A DNA stretch of 64,000 bases from Argentina anserina (lineage: Eukaryota > Streptophyta > Magnoliopsida > Rosales > Rosaceae). The DNA lies in NCBI RefSeq assembly GCF_933775445.1, contig NC_065876.1:15562001-15626000 (forward strand), in the 5' to 3' direction. The notes beneath the pieces are model-generated. The model searched no databases. It was not told where the DNA came from and saw only the letters and a program-made list of their open reading frames with translations. A program made the translations under genes and the position numbers. Positions 45,009 to 60,971 of the stretch are shown piece by piece (within the stretch, counting starts at the first letter, position 1; each line of letters starts with the position of its first letter).

Positions 45009-47872
45009 ATGTGGGAATCAGAGAGTGAGTCAGTTGCAGGCAGAGACTATGGCAATGGAGATTTTAGTTTAAGCAAGCAGAGTGTTAAGAATGATGGCTT
45101 TGTGCTAAAAGGCAATTCATGGTATGTATATATGAACAATACTGATACCAGTTGTATATATATTTGTAGTTTACATGCTGATGTATATGTATTTTTTGAA
45201 CTTTGAATAGTAATAGTTCTTTATTGATGTAGTAGCTATGTCTTCCTTGATTTCTAGACCCCATAGTTCTTTTTTGGTGTTTGACCAGAAGGCTAGTTAG
45301 CCTAGTTTTCTTGTTTCTTGTTTTGGACAAATAAGAAAGTGGGATTTCAATTTCTTAAGGCTCCTGGTAGTCTTTGTGCATGCAAAATAGTAATGGAATT
45401 GTGTGGTTTGTCTTGATAGGTATGTAGCAACTGATATCCCAAGTGATCTGTTGGTTCAAGTTGGAGAAGTCAATTTTCACTTGCATAAGGTAACTAATTC
45501 TCTAGAAGAACGTTAGAACACTGAGTTGGTAGTTATTTATTTATTGAATTACTTATAAGATTAGATTATAATGTCTATGTTTTCATTTGTTCATTCTGTT
45601 GTCTTAATTTCTAGTATCCCTTGCTGTCAAGGAGTGGAAAGATGAACAGAATTCTGTGTGAGTTACGAGACCCGGATATAAGTAAGATGGTTTTGGATGA
45701 CCTTCCTGGGGGACCTGAGGCCTTTGAGCTGGCTGCAAAGTTCTGCTATGGCATTTCTGTTGATCTGACAGCAGCCAACATTTCAGGCCTTCGATGCGCT
45801 GCAGAGTTCCTTGAAATGACAGAAGACTTGGAAGAAGGCAATCTTATTTTCAAAACTGAAGCATTTCTCAGCTATGTGGTTTTGTCCTCATGGAGAGATT
45901 CTATAGTGGTGTTGAAAAATTGTGAGAAGCTCTCTCCATGGGCTGAAAACCTTCAAATAGTTCGGCGATGCAGTGAGTCCATTGCTTGGAAAGCTTGTGC
46001 CAATCCAAAAGGGATACGATGGCCATACACCGGTAGTAAGCAAGCTCCAAAAGTTTCAAGCCCAAACTGGAGTGACATGAAGGACTCAAGTCCAAGTAGA
46101 AACAAGCTGCAAGTTCCTCCTGATTGGTGGTTTGAAGACGCTTCTATTCTTCGGATTGATCATTATGTCAGGGTTATTACTGCAATCAAGGTGAAGGGGA
46201 TGAGATCTGAACTTATTGGAGCTGCAATAATGCACTATGCAGCTAAATGGCTCCCTAATATGACAAGTGATCATGGTTCAGGGTTAACAGTTGACGAGGG
46301 AAGCCATAGCAGCAATAGTAGTGGAGGCAGTTGGAAGGGTGGACTTCACCTGATAGTAACTGGAACTAAAGATAATGAATCCTCAACTGTTCAGACCAAA
46401 GATCAACGGATGATCATCGAGAGCCTTATTAGCATAATTCCACCACAAAAGGACAGTGTCTCATGCAGCTTCCTTCTTCGGCTTCTGAGAATGGCAAACA
46501 TGTTGAAAGTAGCACCTGCACTGGTTACCGAGTTGGAAAAACGGGTGGGAATGCAGTTTGAACAGGCTACATTGGCAGACCTTCTCATTCCATCTTACAT
46601 CAAAAATGAAACAATGTACGATGTGGATCTTGTCCAGAGGCTTCTGGAGCATTTTCTTGTTCAAGAACAGACTGAAATGTCAAGTCCAAGCCACCAATCT
46701 TTGATTGAAAAACATTTTGAAAGGGGTACATGCCCAAATGCTAAGATGAGGGTAGCTAAGCTTGTTGATAGTTATCTTACAGAGGTGTCAAGAGATAGAC
46801 GCCTTTCCCTAACAAAGTTCCAGGTGCTAGCAGAAGCTTTGCCTGAATCTGCAAGGACATGTGATGATGGACTATATAGAGCAATTGATTCCTATCTCAA
46901 GGTACTTTTAACTTCCTATTTCCCAATTAAATTTGTCCTAACAATCTTAAGTATGTATGCATGCACACTTAGAATACAAACCTGGATACATATTGTTCAT
47001 TATAGCTAGAAGTGTTTCACTCACATGGAAATTGCAGAAAACAAAGAAAAATAATGTTTGCTTGTGATGCATGTTTTCACCATAACAAAATAGTATTGAT
47101 TATTTAATTTCATCAGATGAACCATTTTCTATAGCTTGGTGATGGCCATGTTCTTCTTATTGAACCATATTTGATGCCATAGAAGCTCAGTTAGCATAGT
47201 AAGCCTGCTCCTGTGATAATTAGCGTGCAGCTTAATTAGAAACGAAAATGGTAACGTATCTAATAATCTGTTCGATGTTCGGTTTCATGTGATTTTTTGT
47301 CAAATTAACAGGCCCATCCAGCACTCTCTGAGCACGAAAGGAAGAGGCTATGCCGGGTGATGGATTGCCAAAAACTATCTATTGATGCTTGCATGCATGC
47401 TGCACAAAATGAAAGGCTCCCATTAAGAGTGGTGGTGCAAGTTCTTTTCTCTGAGCAAGTCAAAATAAGCAATGCATTAGCCAGAAATGCTCTTAATGAA
47501 GCTGGAGGACACTCTAACTATCAGCCAATGGTTCCAAATCGGAAAACACTACTTGAAGGGACCCCGCAATCCTTCCAAGAAGGATGGGCAGCAGCTAAAA
47601 AGGACATCAACACTGTAAAGTTTGAACTGGAGACTGTAAAGGCCAAGTACCTTGATCTCCAAAATTCCATGGAAAACTTGCAGAGACAGTTCGATAAGAT
47701 GACCTCAAAGCAGAAACATACATCTGCTTGGAGCAGCGGGTGGAAGAAACTTGGCAAACTCACTAAGACTACAGCGGGTGAAAATCAGAACATTGGACCG
47801 GAGCATCCAACAGATGGTGGTGCAGAGCAAACTAAAAAGATTCCTAGGAGGTGGAGGAATTCCATTTCTTAG
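45009..47872 (+). CDS. NPH3: NPH3, phototropin-signalling BTB/NPH3 adaptor
   Basis: Four exons (45009-45121, 45420-45489, 45615-46901, 47312-47872) join in frame to 676 residues. The N-terminus MWESESES matches NPH3 orthologues. The BTB domain spans roughly residues 45-150 (DIPSDLLVQVGEVNFHLHK, YPLLSRSGKMNRIL, GGPEAFELAAKFCYG). The NPH3 domain follows (DWWFEDASILRIDHYVRVI, RLVDSYLTEV-like region, ERKRLCRVMDCQKLS). A coiled coil lies near the C-terminus (KFELETVKAKYLDLQN). The last residues RRWRNSIS form the C-terminal 14-3-3 binding motif with Ser674 third from the end, as in Arabidopsis NPH3. NPH3 links phototropins to a CUL3 ubiquitin ligase at the plasma membrane and is needed for phototropism. 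It is about 70 residues shorter than the Arabidopsis protein, mainly in low-complexity loops. Confidence 0.96.
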
Positions 47873-48364
47873 GTGATTTTACAGTTCCTACATTTGTGTT
47901 CTAAAAGGTTGTGTTACATCATTCGTAAATTTTTGGTTTCTTCTCCAGTTGAAGAGCAATTGCTTGAAAGCCTATGAAATTTGAATGTTTCAAAGCTTAC
48001 ATATTGAGTTAATGTAATTGTGTAAGGTTGATGACTACATCACCAGTGTGTAAACGAATTTGCGACGTGATTACAGCATACTAGCTAATTAGAATGAAGA
48101 ATGGCAATGAGAAAATACATGAGAAGAACGTACTATTTGCAAGTTTATAAATGAACACAGAAAGGCAGGAACATGGGAAGAATTTAATTGAAGACGATAT
48201 GTGATCATGGATGTCAGCTAATACTCAAGTTTTTTGTTTTGTTTTTTGGTTAAATGAAAGAAATTTATAGAATACACATTGACTACAATAGGAACGAAGC
48301 TCTAAAACCAGTAATGCAGTATATCCCTCATAGAGAAACTTCTTTTTCTGTGTTTAACAACTTC
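47873..48364. other. NPH3 3' UTR and downstream intergenic
   Basis: No coding potential; the first 200 bases are the probable 3' UTR. Confidence 0.5.
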
Positions 48365-48750
48365 TCAAAAGTTATATACTAGCAAAAACTCATCACACAC
48401 AGATTCTCCATTCGACAAGAGTGGCAATATTAGAGGGAGAAGGAGGGACATGCATGGGCACAATATCGGATGTACTTGACAATGAAGTTGCTCGAATTTT
48501 TTTTTTCGGATTAAATTCAGCTTAGCCCCCTGAGCTCTCCATTCACACCATGTAGCAGACACAACTGCTTGCAGGGTTAACTTCTTGGCAATAACAGCAA
48601 AAGACATGCCTTCTCAAGAGTGGGAGCCTAAGATATGAGCTCAGACCAAGTCAGATAGGCAACAAGAGAACTCCATACTTGGGAAGCAGATGAGACCATA
48701 TACACATTGAAAGGGAACTGAAAGAGAGATGGGCAAAATGTTTTAATACC
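48365..48750 (-). mobile_element. LINE remnant (C-terminal zf-RVT region)
   Basis: The minus strand reads MSFAVIAKKLTLQAVVSATW near 48550-48607, a pattern typical of the C-terminal zinc-finger RT (zf-RVT) tail of plant LINEs, where the motif continues with a Trp-rich segment. Upstream short pieces (WSELIS-like) agree but are out of frame. This is a decayed scrap without identifiable ends. Confidence 0.6.
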
Positions 48751-50131
48751 AAGTTGGGACCCTGGCTAGCTAGTACCTTCATTATTTTTAGGGGAATTTT
48801 CGGAGAATGTCTTAAAAGGATGGGTCGCTACGGGTTTGGCTGTTGTGCAGCGCTGCATACCATACATACCGAATCAGACGGTGGATATAGAGCGTCTTGA
48901 AATGCACGTGGGGTCTGTGGGATGTATGAACGGTGAATTAAGGACGCTGTACCATAGAATTTTTCGAGTCAACGTTATGCTAAGACAACCACACACCAAG
49001 TTGCACGTTATTATTATTGTTTCGATAAGAAAACTATTTAGCATCAAATACACGAGCATGCAAAAATATCTGCAACAAAATATCTTTTTCTCTAAAGGAA
49101 CAAATATACTAATTGGTTAATATCGAGGATATAATTTTTATTTTTTTAATAAATAAAAAGTAAGTGCGGCTGCTCAACTCGGATATAATCTTCAGCTGCT
49201 GGTAAACTTTGCAACTATTAATTACATCATTTGTTTTTCAGACATTCTACTTTGCTAATACCATTTACCATTCACTTTCTAGTGTGAGTTGTGAAGTGAA
49301 GCTTCAAGAACATAGAGAAAGAACTTCCTGCGATCTAACCCTAATTTTTCAAAGTTGTAAGTTGTTTCAACCAAACCAAGTTGTTCATCTTCATTATTTG
49401 GGGGAATGCCACCATAAACCTACATTATTTACACACAAACTTTTTTACCCAGCAAAGCAAGCAAGTGAAAAAACATTACCATCTCCTTTATCCCCACGTG
49501 AAAAACATAGCTTTCAGGTTCATTTTAATCATTTATGTTGTTGTGCAACATGTTCCTTTCTCCCCAAAAAGGAAATTCCTTGATTCCTCTCTGTTCCTGT
49601 TTCTCCTATCAGGTGCGTTTTCTCATGTGGGTCTCTTTCTTTCTCCTACTTTCTTTGCTGCATCACATTACTCTGCCATAAAATATATGCTTAGCTCCAT
49701 CAAATGAACCTCCGACGTTCAGTATACATGGAAAGATAGTTGCTTTGAATCGATTCTAGTTGATTTTGGAAACAGTTGTTTTTTATTCACAAAGATGGTT
49801 ACTTTAGTTTGTATTGCATAACTTTTGAACAGTACAAGCAATGTATCTGGTTTGGCATTGCATTTTATCAAGTGAAACAACCCAAGAAGGAGAATAAATG
49901 AAATGATGGAAAGAAAAAATAAAAAAGAGGTTCTGGGTTGCTTATTGATGTTAAACCTAGAGCCTTGGGTTCTGATAGCGCGTAGTTCGCGGTTTCTCTT
50001 GGTATTTTCGACTTTTCGAGAATAAGGTTCTGGGTTTTACATTCTTATATTGTTTTGTTTTGATTTTCAAATGATGAAATAGTGTTGATGCTCATGAGGG
50101 CTTTAATGGGCATGATTGAATTGGGAATGCA
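48751..50131. other. Intergenic, GLR promoter side
   Basis: Nothing recognised apart from ordinary upstream sequence. Some short frames near 49209-49707 are not supported by any family. Confidence 0.5.
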
Positions 50132-54673
<4,542 letters not shown>

Positions 54674-56830
54674 CTGATTGGTAGATCATCACAATTGTAT
54701 CATTATAGGTAAGTTATTATCTAACCTTACCTAATTATGCAGTAGTAGATTTTAGTGTACTTTGAATCATCAATTCTAGGAACTTGGGCTAGAAACATAT
54801 TAGTTCATGGAATTTATAAAATATAGTTGCCAATTGAAGCATAAAATAAATAGAGACTATTGACCGTCGTTACTAAATATTTTACATTCAGAGAAAAAAT
54901 TCAAGTTGGTATTTGGTTGTATTTCATATCTTGTACAGGCTTTTTGAGTCCAGTTTCACTGCTTGCTGCTATTAAGTTGAACATACTGATGTAGAGCCAA
55001 AAGGAAAAGGAAAAACAAAAGTTCAGTTTCTTATTTTTATTTTCATCTTTTGCTGTTTTTGTTAAACAGTTGATGCATAGTCACGTCTGCAATGTCATAC
55101 ATAACTGCGAGACTGAATAAATTGAACAATTGTACTGTGAATTTCAATTTAAAGAGATTTGGTTATCTGTTTATATCTCGGAATTCTTTTAATTTACCAA
55201 ATAGTAAATAAACACTCCATTCCTGGAAACTCTTTTGCTTGAAAATATAGTATATGGACCTTTGGATGACAGTAACGATTCCTTTCTTCCCGTATTGAAG
55301 ACCAGGAGCAGTAAGATATATTGTGAGCTTGGCAAGCAGTTGTAGGGATATCTGTTGGGTTTCATGAAAGTGTGGTGATGAAATATGATGCTTCAGTTAT
55401 GATAAGCTTATTGCATAATTTCATAGGTATCTGTATGGTTCTGAGAAAAGTACGATCATGACTTAGTACTGTGCATTTATGATGTAGCTCTTTGGTTTAC
55501 AAGTTAGTTCTTATGCTTAACAAGTGATTAATTAAAATTCTAGCTTAGTTGTATTACTTGTATACCGAATTGCCGATAATGAAGTATTGGTGCCTTGGAT
55601 GAATCTCCAAGAAGAAACTAACAGTAATGACTCATGCAATCAATATTAACTTCGTTAATTGTATCATTACATGTACATTCTTGAGAATTTTGATTTCTTT
55701 TTTAAATTCTTTATTGTGTTATTCTACTTAACTTAAGCTCAGTGACTAAACTAGTATATCCTCTTCCCATTCGAGAATAACTGTGGTGTGATAAGAAACC
55801 TTGGGATCTATTAGGTTCGGTGAAAGTATAGTCATGACTCATGAGAAAAAGAAAACCCCATATTGCAGAGATGTATCGCATGTCTCTTACACATTATCAT
55901 AGCCTCAAAGGTGCATATTCCATTGTATTAATGAGTTCCTCAGAGATGAAAAGTAATACACTAATCTGGAGCTTTGACACAATTAACCAGTTCTCTATAT
56001 TCTTTCTTCTTGTCATGGTCAGTCATCTTGCATAGATTTTACACACGCAACAAATTGTTCACTCATTTCCCCGAAATTGATTGTTATTAAAATGGCACTT
56101 TCTTAGTGTGTAAAAGATGTAATACCAGTCAGGGGATCAGTATTCTAAGTTCTTATTTATCCATGCCCGCCTAAGAATTTTTAGCTATTAGTTGTGTTTG
56201 TGGGAGCCTGTAGTTTAATTTTGAATTCTCTATGTAAATTCCTTGTCTTCAGAACTCAATATCTTGCTCCTTTTGTATGAAAGTAATGCCCAGATTTTCA
56301 CTATATGTGAATGTGTTCATGACCTAAAAGATAGCTGCTGTCATGTATTTCATATAGATGTTAATTTTTTTTTTAAACAATAGCGGTGTTTATTAGTACA
56401 GCAAGTGATGGTGCATCTTATGCTTTCATCTGATAACTTGCCAATTTCTCTGATATGTGAAATTAACAGTGACTACTAACTGGGTCCTTAGATCAGGAAG
56501 AAAACTTAGGGCAGAAACAGAAGAAAAGATTCCATATCCTAAAAGAGGGAGAACTTTCTTTGTTCAAACAAGAAAGCCTTTGATTGTGGAGACATATCAC
56601 TTTTCACCATGTCCACCCAAAGAAAAAAGACTTATCCTTTTCAGGAAACATACCATCCTAAAGTTCAAAGTCCTTGAGAACCACATTGACACTTTTCTTT
56701 CTTTTACACTGGGTACTGACAAACCAAGACTACATTCTTAATTCGAACACATTAATCTCAGCTCTTGCTTCCATGACAATATTGAAGAGTGAACAGATCT
56801 AGGTAGCTGTCAACCACCTTAAGTCCTCTG
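54674..56830. other. Intergenic, convergent 3' ends of GLR and GH17 genes
   Basis: 3' UTR of the GLR gene, then AT-rich sequence without recognised genes. Short frames (for example 56457-56741) have no family resemblance. Confidence 0.5.
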
Positions 56831-58642
56831 TCATTCTTCCTTGTATGATCTACTGTTGAGGATACCTGCATCTCCCATAAGCTGATAGAACAGATGACGG
56901 AAAGTAAATTATGGTTAGCATTGATCACTAGTAAATAAGCAATGACTTGAGGATGATGATATATGTAGTTATTCATCTTCGCAAAAGAAATTCTACGATG
57001 CTTTAACCTATCAATACATTAGTAGCAGACTAGTTCATGGTTCCGAAAAAATTACTCTAGTTTCGTTGGTAAACTATAGACGAAGCCAGAAAAAGGTTGA
57101 GATGTAAAAGCTCAAAGTAAAACATGAATGAGAGTTGGTGTTTATGCTTACTTGGATCACTGAAAGTTACTAAGCCAGTGCCCTTGAAGTCACAGTTCCA
57201 GTAGTTCCTTCCGTGCATCTGATAATAAGCATTCATGGCATATGATGCATGAGCAAGCAGCTTATTAGGCTCGAAGCAATCGCCATTGTCATAGATCTCT
57301 CTGCAGTCCACACCGCCACCACCACAGCAAAAATCCAACACAGCCTGAAGAACCTTCTCATCAGCATGAGGCTTAGCAATGCACCAAACCGATGGTCCCC
57401 GAACCGCACCGGAGAGCTTTTCACCAAACCCTCCATTACCACCATTACCACTATCACCACTGCAAAACTGGCAGCTCAAATCCACTTGATACACCTTTGA
57501 TCCATCACCATTGAAAATCCCAAAGTTCCTCTCACTTGCACCCCCTTCTTTCTTGTTCTCATTAAACAAGGCAAACACAAACACCTCAACCTTGTCTTTA
57601 GGCTTCATGGGTGTGCCTTTGTTCGACTGAGCGCGTTCGATGAGCCTGGTGTTGTAAGTCCTGGCATTTTCCGGGGTGGCAGCAATTTCACCAGTGTCTC
57701 CTTTGGATGGCCACCCGGATTCGGATACCATGATCTCTACTGACCGGTGAGGTCCTAGTCCTAGTGCATCAACCGCAGACCGAACGGCATCAATCTGTGC
57801 GTCCAACATGTTGGTGTATGTGTACCCCTTAGGATCACGCACACCAGTTGATGTTGAGTTTCCCAGTAATGCATATTGCAGATTAACCATGTCCGGGTTG
57901 TCCCTGTATGCGAGTTTACAATTAACATGTTAGAAAAGAAACAGTGGTATGTGATCGAAGTAGTAATAACATTTAGAAAATGAACTAGAAGTATAGGGTT
58001 CTCATGATACCTGTATGCGAAATAAGGGTATGCATTGATCATAAAAGGGGAAGCAGTGTCAGCCAAGAATGCAACTATGGAAGTCATAGTTGGTACGAGA
58101 TCTGTAGCAAAAGTTGAAGCTGAAGGAGGGAATGAGGAGGCTAAAACAGCCATGCTATGTGGAGTTGTGATCTTGATCTTTCTGTCGAGTGCTCTGGCTA
58201 TGAGCACTGAGTGCAAGTTCTGCATTGCTTGGACAAGAGTGGCAGGGTCAAGTTCTTGGTGATCACTGTTTGAAGTTAGGTACTCATTTCCCACCGCAAT
58301 GGCTGTGATTGAAGTGGCAGGAATGAAGGGCAGGACCCGAGTGGCAAACCACTCATCGGCCGAGGACACATCGGAGCTAATGTTGGCCACCCGGGAGTTC
58401 TCCACGGCGACAATGAGGTCGATCCCAGTGTTGGAGAAGGCCTGGAGGATCTCAGGGTTGGTGTCATAAATTTTGACCTTGTCTATGAGAGTGGACTGGA
58501 GGAGCTGAGCTACTCTTTTTGGTGGTGGGAGGTTGTTTCCTAGCGTGCCGTAGTTAATGCCGACCCCGGAAACGGCCACATTGAGGAAAGGGTTTAAAAT
58601 GAAAGGGAGGAAGAGGAGAAGGAGTAGCTGGGTGGTTGCCAT
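56831..58642 (-). CDS. GH17 glucan endo-1,3-beta-glucosidase with X8 (CBM43) domain
   Basis: Three exons on the minus strand (58011-58642, 57152-57903, 56831-56865) give 472 residues. Residues 1-26 are a signal peptide ending before VGINYGTLGNN, the start of mature GH17 proteins. The catalytic acid is Glu120 (AVGNEYLTSN) and the nucleophile Glu272 (IMVSESGWPSKG). The X8 domain follows a Gly-rich linker (SVWCIAKPHADEKVL, DFCCGGGGVDCREI, YWNCDFKGTGLVTFSDPS). It should cut beta-1,3-glucan in the cell wall or at plasmodesmata. The last exon is short and ends ILNSRSYKEE. Family members usually continue DPSYGxC with a final Cys, so the last disulfide partner seems to be missing; a different last exon is possible. 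No GPI signal is visible. Confidence 0.92.
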
Positions 58643-58693
58643 AGTTGCACACGTTCAAGTTAAAGTTTTGTGTTTGATACTTGAAGGGTGAAC

Positions 58694-58703
58694 AATTATA
58701 TAT
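58694..58703 (-). promoter_or_regulatory. TATA box of the GH17 gene
   Basis: On the minus strand TATATAATTG lies about 50 bases upstream of the start codon, which would give a very short leader. Confidence 0.5.
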
Positions 58704-59256
58704 GTCTATCACTTTGGCACTTTCTACTTTCTAAGTTGGAAATGGTCTGTCATTGGTGTCGTCTATAGCAAATGACTAGATTGACCCAGTACATAGTGGA
58801 TGAACATCTCTTTACTTGATTGAAGGACATGGTAAACTGTAGAAGTAAAAGGACAGCAGAGTAGTAAGTAGAGTCACTTCAGCCATTTCTAAGTTGAGGA
58901 AAGTGAATAGTGGTGGTGTTCATGTGGTAGGGATGAGGGAAACAGAAAGAGGTAGTGGAATAGTCAGAAAGCAAATCTTTGTTGCAGGCTCTTCAAATGT
59001 GTGAGCTTGACTGGTTCCACACTGAGACTAGCTTTGTTCGGTGGAAATAGAAATATTGGAAAGAGAAAAGAGATTCAATAATTATCAACCAATCTCTGTC
59101 ATTCTCGTAGTTGGTATATTTTTGAATAATTCCTAAATTAGCATATTTCATTTTCAAGGACATACTCTTTTAATACTATTAATCTATTTTTTATTGTGTT
59201 TATTTTTATCAGTTATTCATATTTAAATAATATTTCTTTTATCACTATGAAGAGGG

Positions 59257-59361
59257 ACTCAGATTCTCTGATCATAAACCTCTCCTCATATTACCTCATG
59301 ATAGGATCTAAGCCATTGATTCTAAATGGAAGGCTGTGATTTACTTCACTTTATTTTCAGA

Positions 59362-59393
<32 letters not shown>

Positions 59394-60090
59394 GTGACTA
59401 TGTTCAGAAAAAACTGGCGATCAGGTTTTCTGATTTTGTTTCATCAATTTCTTTTTGTCGCATTCAAAATGTAATCATCAAAATTGATTACAATTTTTTT
59501 TTATTTCAATTTGAATTAAAGTCACTCAAACTCCATTGTCTCCGCAACACAACCATACTAGTGGACAGTGGTTTTATGTCCTCCTCCTTATAGACTTATA
59601 GTAGTCTCGGTCACTTCATCATATTCATAATCTTGTTAGAGAGAAAACGGGATATAATTAAGTGATCGGTGATCACTTCATCATTAAACCGCAACAAAGG
59701 CCAAAAAATAATTAGTAATCAGCATACTACTACTGGGTTTATTCTCTGAAGATATAAACATGAAATCCCAAAGGGTCCGTGCAAATCTAGAATTTAGTTC
59801 ACCATGGATTGAACATATGATCAATTGATCACGGTCCTGTGTCTTGCACAGCCTTAATTATCAAAGGTTTGGTACACCCATGTCCCAAACCGACGCTTGT
59901 TTTCTGGAATCATCCATGGAGAGAGAGAGAGAGAGATGGCGGGAATTTGAGTAAGAGAATGAGATAGACGAAAACATCTATGCATCTCTGTAATAAAATG
60001 AAGGAAATCATAGCCTTTTATTTAGAATCAAAGACTTGGATTCTCTTATGAGGTAATATGAGGAGAGGTTTATGAGCATAGGATCCGAGT
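59257..60090. mobile_element. Foldback MITE, Mutator-like, ~830 bp
   Basis: Terminal inverted repeats of about 90 bp: both arms contain CATAAACCTCTCCTCATATT followed by ACCTCAT, then, after a variable part, TTGATTCTAAAT and AAGGCT.TGATTT. Ends read ACTCAGATTC on the left and the inverse of ACTCGGATCC on the right. The flanks do not show a clear 9-bp duplication. A (CT)n run lies at 59362-59385. There is no coding region. Confidence 0.82.
59362..59385. repeat. (CT)n microsatellite
   Basis: Twelve uninterrupted CT dinucleotides inside the foldback element. Confidence 0.95.
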
Positions 60091-60971
60091 GTGAATACCA
60101 CATGACAGTACCAGACGGAACAAATAATTGTATTACAATAGGTTTTCTATTTGATGTACAATTGAAATTTTTTAATACTTATCTAAAATGCATTTTGTTG
60201 TCATCTATAAATAGAAGCATATTAAAATACACATCTTATAAATCTCTCTACTTTATCTATTATTCTCATGAAAAGAAAAGTACGTTGTGCCTCGTGTAAT
60301 CAACCTGAAGCTCGTGTCATCTAATTCTTCCGTGTTATTTCTCCTCTATTTTCCTTAACTAGAAGGTTTTTGGCCTCATGATAATCGGCATCTTCCTTGA
60401 GATCTCCTAACATCAAAAACCTCTTTGTTAAGAAAGTAAGGAGAAAGTTTGTCAACGAAAAATTAGATGATTCGGACTTTAGCTTGATTAAACGAGAGTC
60501 AGCAGACTTTCGCTCTTCTACAATTGTTGTTCCTCAGAACCTGTCACGATGTAAGTGAATCAAGCAAGTTATGATAATAATGTGACATACTATTAACTAA
60601 ATCCTTACCTAAATTTATTTTTGAGAAACATTTGAAATTGCTCTTCGGTTGATGTGAGATTGAAGGGGCGGTACATGTCATTTTCAAATTCGTTGGTGCG
60701 TTGAGATTTCAGAAAAAAAAAACACTTTGTCTGGTCAAATTTTGGGATTTGCCAAACTTGAATGCATATGCTACGAAGAACAGTTGGGAAGGAGAGTGCG
60801 AATGAGCAAAAACCATAGAGCGGTATTGGAGAATACATCTAGAGTTCTAGACAATTTATGACAAGTAGGCTTTTTTTTTTAATATACTGTTACACTAGCA
60901 AGTACAATACATTCTCAATTACAAAAGTAACTTGAGTCATAGAGATGAAGCTTATACAGTGAGGTGGCAAC
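60091..60971. other. Intergenic and IRE1 3' UTR
   Basis: A minus-strand frame at 60605-60838 (77 codons) has no family resemblance. The last ~100 bases are the probable 3' UTR of IRE1. Confidence 0.5.

Noticed and set aside
60605..60838. Minus-strand frame of 77 codons downstream of IRE1
   Set aside because: No recognisable family; IRE1 already ends properly at 60972.
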